Shown here piece after piece: positions 5,531 to 5,793 of a stretch of 5,793 nucleotides of DNA (positions are counted from its first letter, which is position 1; every line of letters starts with the position of its first letter). The position numbers and the translations under genes were made by a program. The notes beneath the pieces are model-generated. The model was not told the origin of the DNA and did no database searches. It worked only from the letters and a program-made list of their open reading frames with translations. Source of the stretch: Candidatus Poseidonia sp. (GTDB lineage: Archaea > Thermoplasmatota > Poseidoniia > Poseidoniales > Poseidoniaceae); contig DUIU01000048.1 in assembly GCA_013330155.1 (NCBI GenBank), positions 1 through 5,793 of the forward strand. The letters are read 5' to 3'.

Positions 5531-5560
5531 ACACCCCCTGTTGGAAGGACCGGTGAGGGC

Positions 5561-5793
5561 ATGAACTTCGGCGAAACTGACGAGCAACAGATGATCCGTG
5601 AACTGGTGAGAGACTTTGCTGAAACGGTGCTTGCGCCAACGGTTGAACACCGTGATCAAAACCAAATCCCCCCTTCCGATGAATGGGAGGCCTTCCTTGA
5701 ATACGGTCTTCATGGCATCACCATCCCCGAAGCATATGGTGGTTCACCCATTGACGATGTTTCTGAGGCGATCATCATTGAGGAACTCGCACG
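5561..5793 (+). CDS. Acyl-CoA dehydrogenase, N-terminal fragment
   Basis: The first 77 codons of an acyl-CoA dehydrogenase run off the right edge. The peptide starts MNFGETDEQQMIRELVRDFA and continues through LAPTVEHRDQNQIP, EWEAFLEYGLHGITIPEAYGG and a stretch ending IIIEELA. This is the standard helical N-terminal domain of the family: the TDEQQ..R..VRDFA opening, the A..(D/H)R region and the GL.G..IPE.YGG motif. These FAD enzymes oxidise acyl-CoA to trans-2-enoyl-CoA in fatty-acid or branched-chain amino-acid breakdown. The catalytic glutamate and FAD contacts are beyond the window, so substrate class cannot be given. The ATG at 5561 has GGTGA (5552-5556) four bases before it. It is the only plus-strand gene here. 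Confidence 0.9.
   Translation, partial: MNFGETDEQQMIRELVRDFAETVLAPTVEHRDQNQIPPSDEWEAFLEYGLHGITIPEAYGGSPIDDVSEAIIIEELA

Noticed and set aside
5415..5713. Minus-strand open frames upstream of the gcvH-like gene
   Set aside because: They lie opposite the divergent promoter and the acyl-CoA dehydrogenase start, lack ribosome binding sites, and resemble no family.

Overview
The window looks like chromosomal DNA of a euryarchaeon. It carries an archaeal/eukaryotic-type informational gene set: initiation factor aIF2 gamma, ribosomal protein S6e, an Orc1/Cdc6 AAA+ initiator, the diphthamide enzyme Dph2 and an archaeal-type Hpt purine phosphoribosyltransferase. Base composition is moderate, genes are tightly packed, and purine-rich GAGG/GGTG ribosome binding sites precede most starts. 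Together with a GcvH-like protein and an acyl-CoA dehydrogenase, this would fit a marine Thermoplasmatota lineage such as Marine Group II (Poseidoniales). That placement is inference from gene content, not a measured phylogeny.

Layout. Seven genes lie on the minus strand and are read from right to left: gcvH-like (5442-5017), hpt (4954-4376), dph2 (4314-3205), orc1/cdc6 (3115-1916), rps6e (1842-1354), aIF2 gamma (1314-76), and the first 21 codons of a probable PIN-domain protein (65-1) that runs off the left edge. One gene is on the plus strand, the beginning of an acyl-CoA dehydrogenase (5561 to the right edge). It is divergent from the gcvH-like gene across a 118-base AT-rich promoter region. 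All other gaps are 10-89 bases, and no gene-free stretch exceeds 300 bases.

Function. The left half is a translation cluster: S6e of the small subunit, the GTPase that brings initiator tRNA, and a PIN protein whose ribosome binding site overlaps the aIF2 gamma stop codon. Dph2, in the middle, modifies elongation factor 2, so it is also linked to translation. Orc1/Cdc6 is a replication initiator or regulator with its own likely leaderless promoter. Hpt salvages purines.

Most genes are ordinary members of known families, and I see no clear new multi-gene system. The points worth a second look are sequence departures inside them: a GcvH-fold protein whose lysine is not at the usual lipoyl position, an aIF2 gamma without zinc-knuckle cysteines, an Orc1/Cdc6 with alanine where the box VII arginine normally is, and a Dph2 with a glutamine-rich insertion. 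No tRNA, rRNA, CRISPR array, insertion sequence or replication-origin repeat was recognised.
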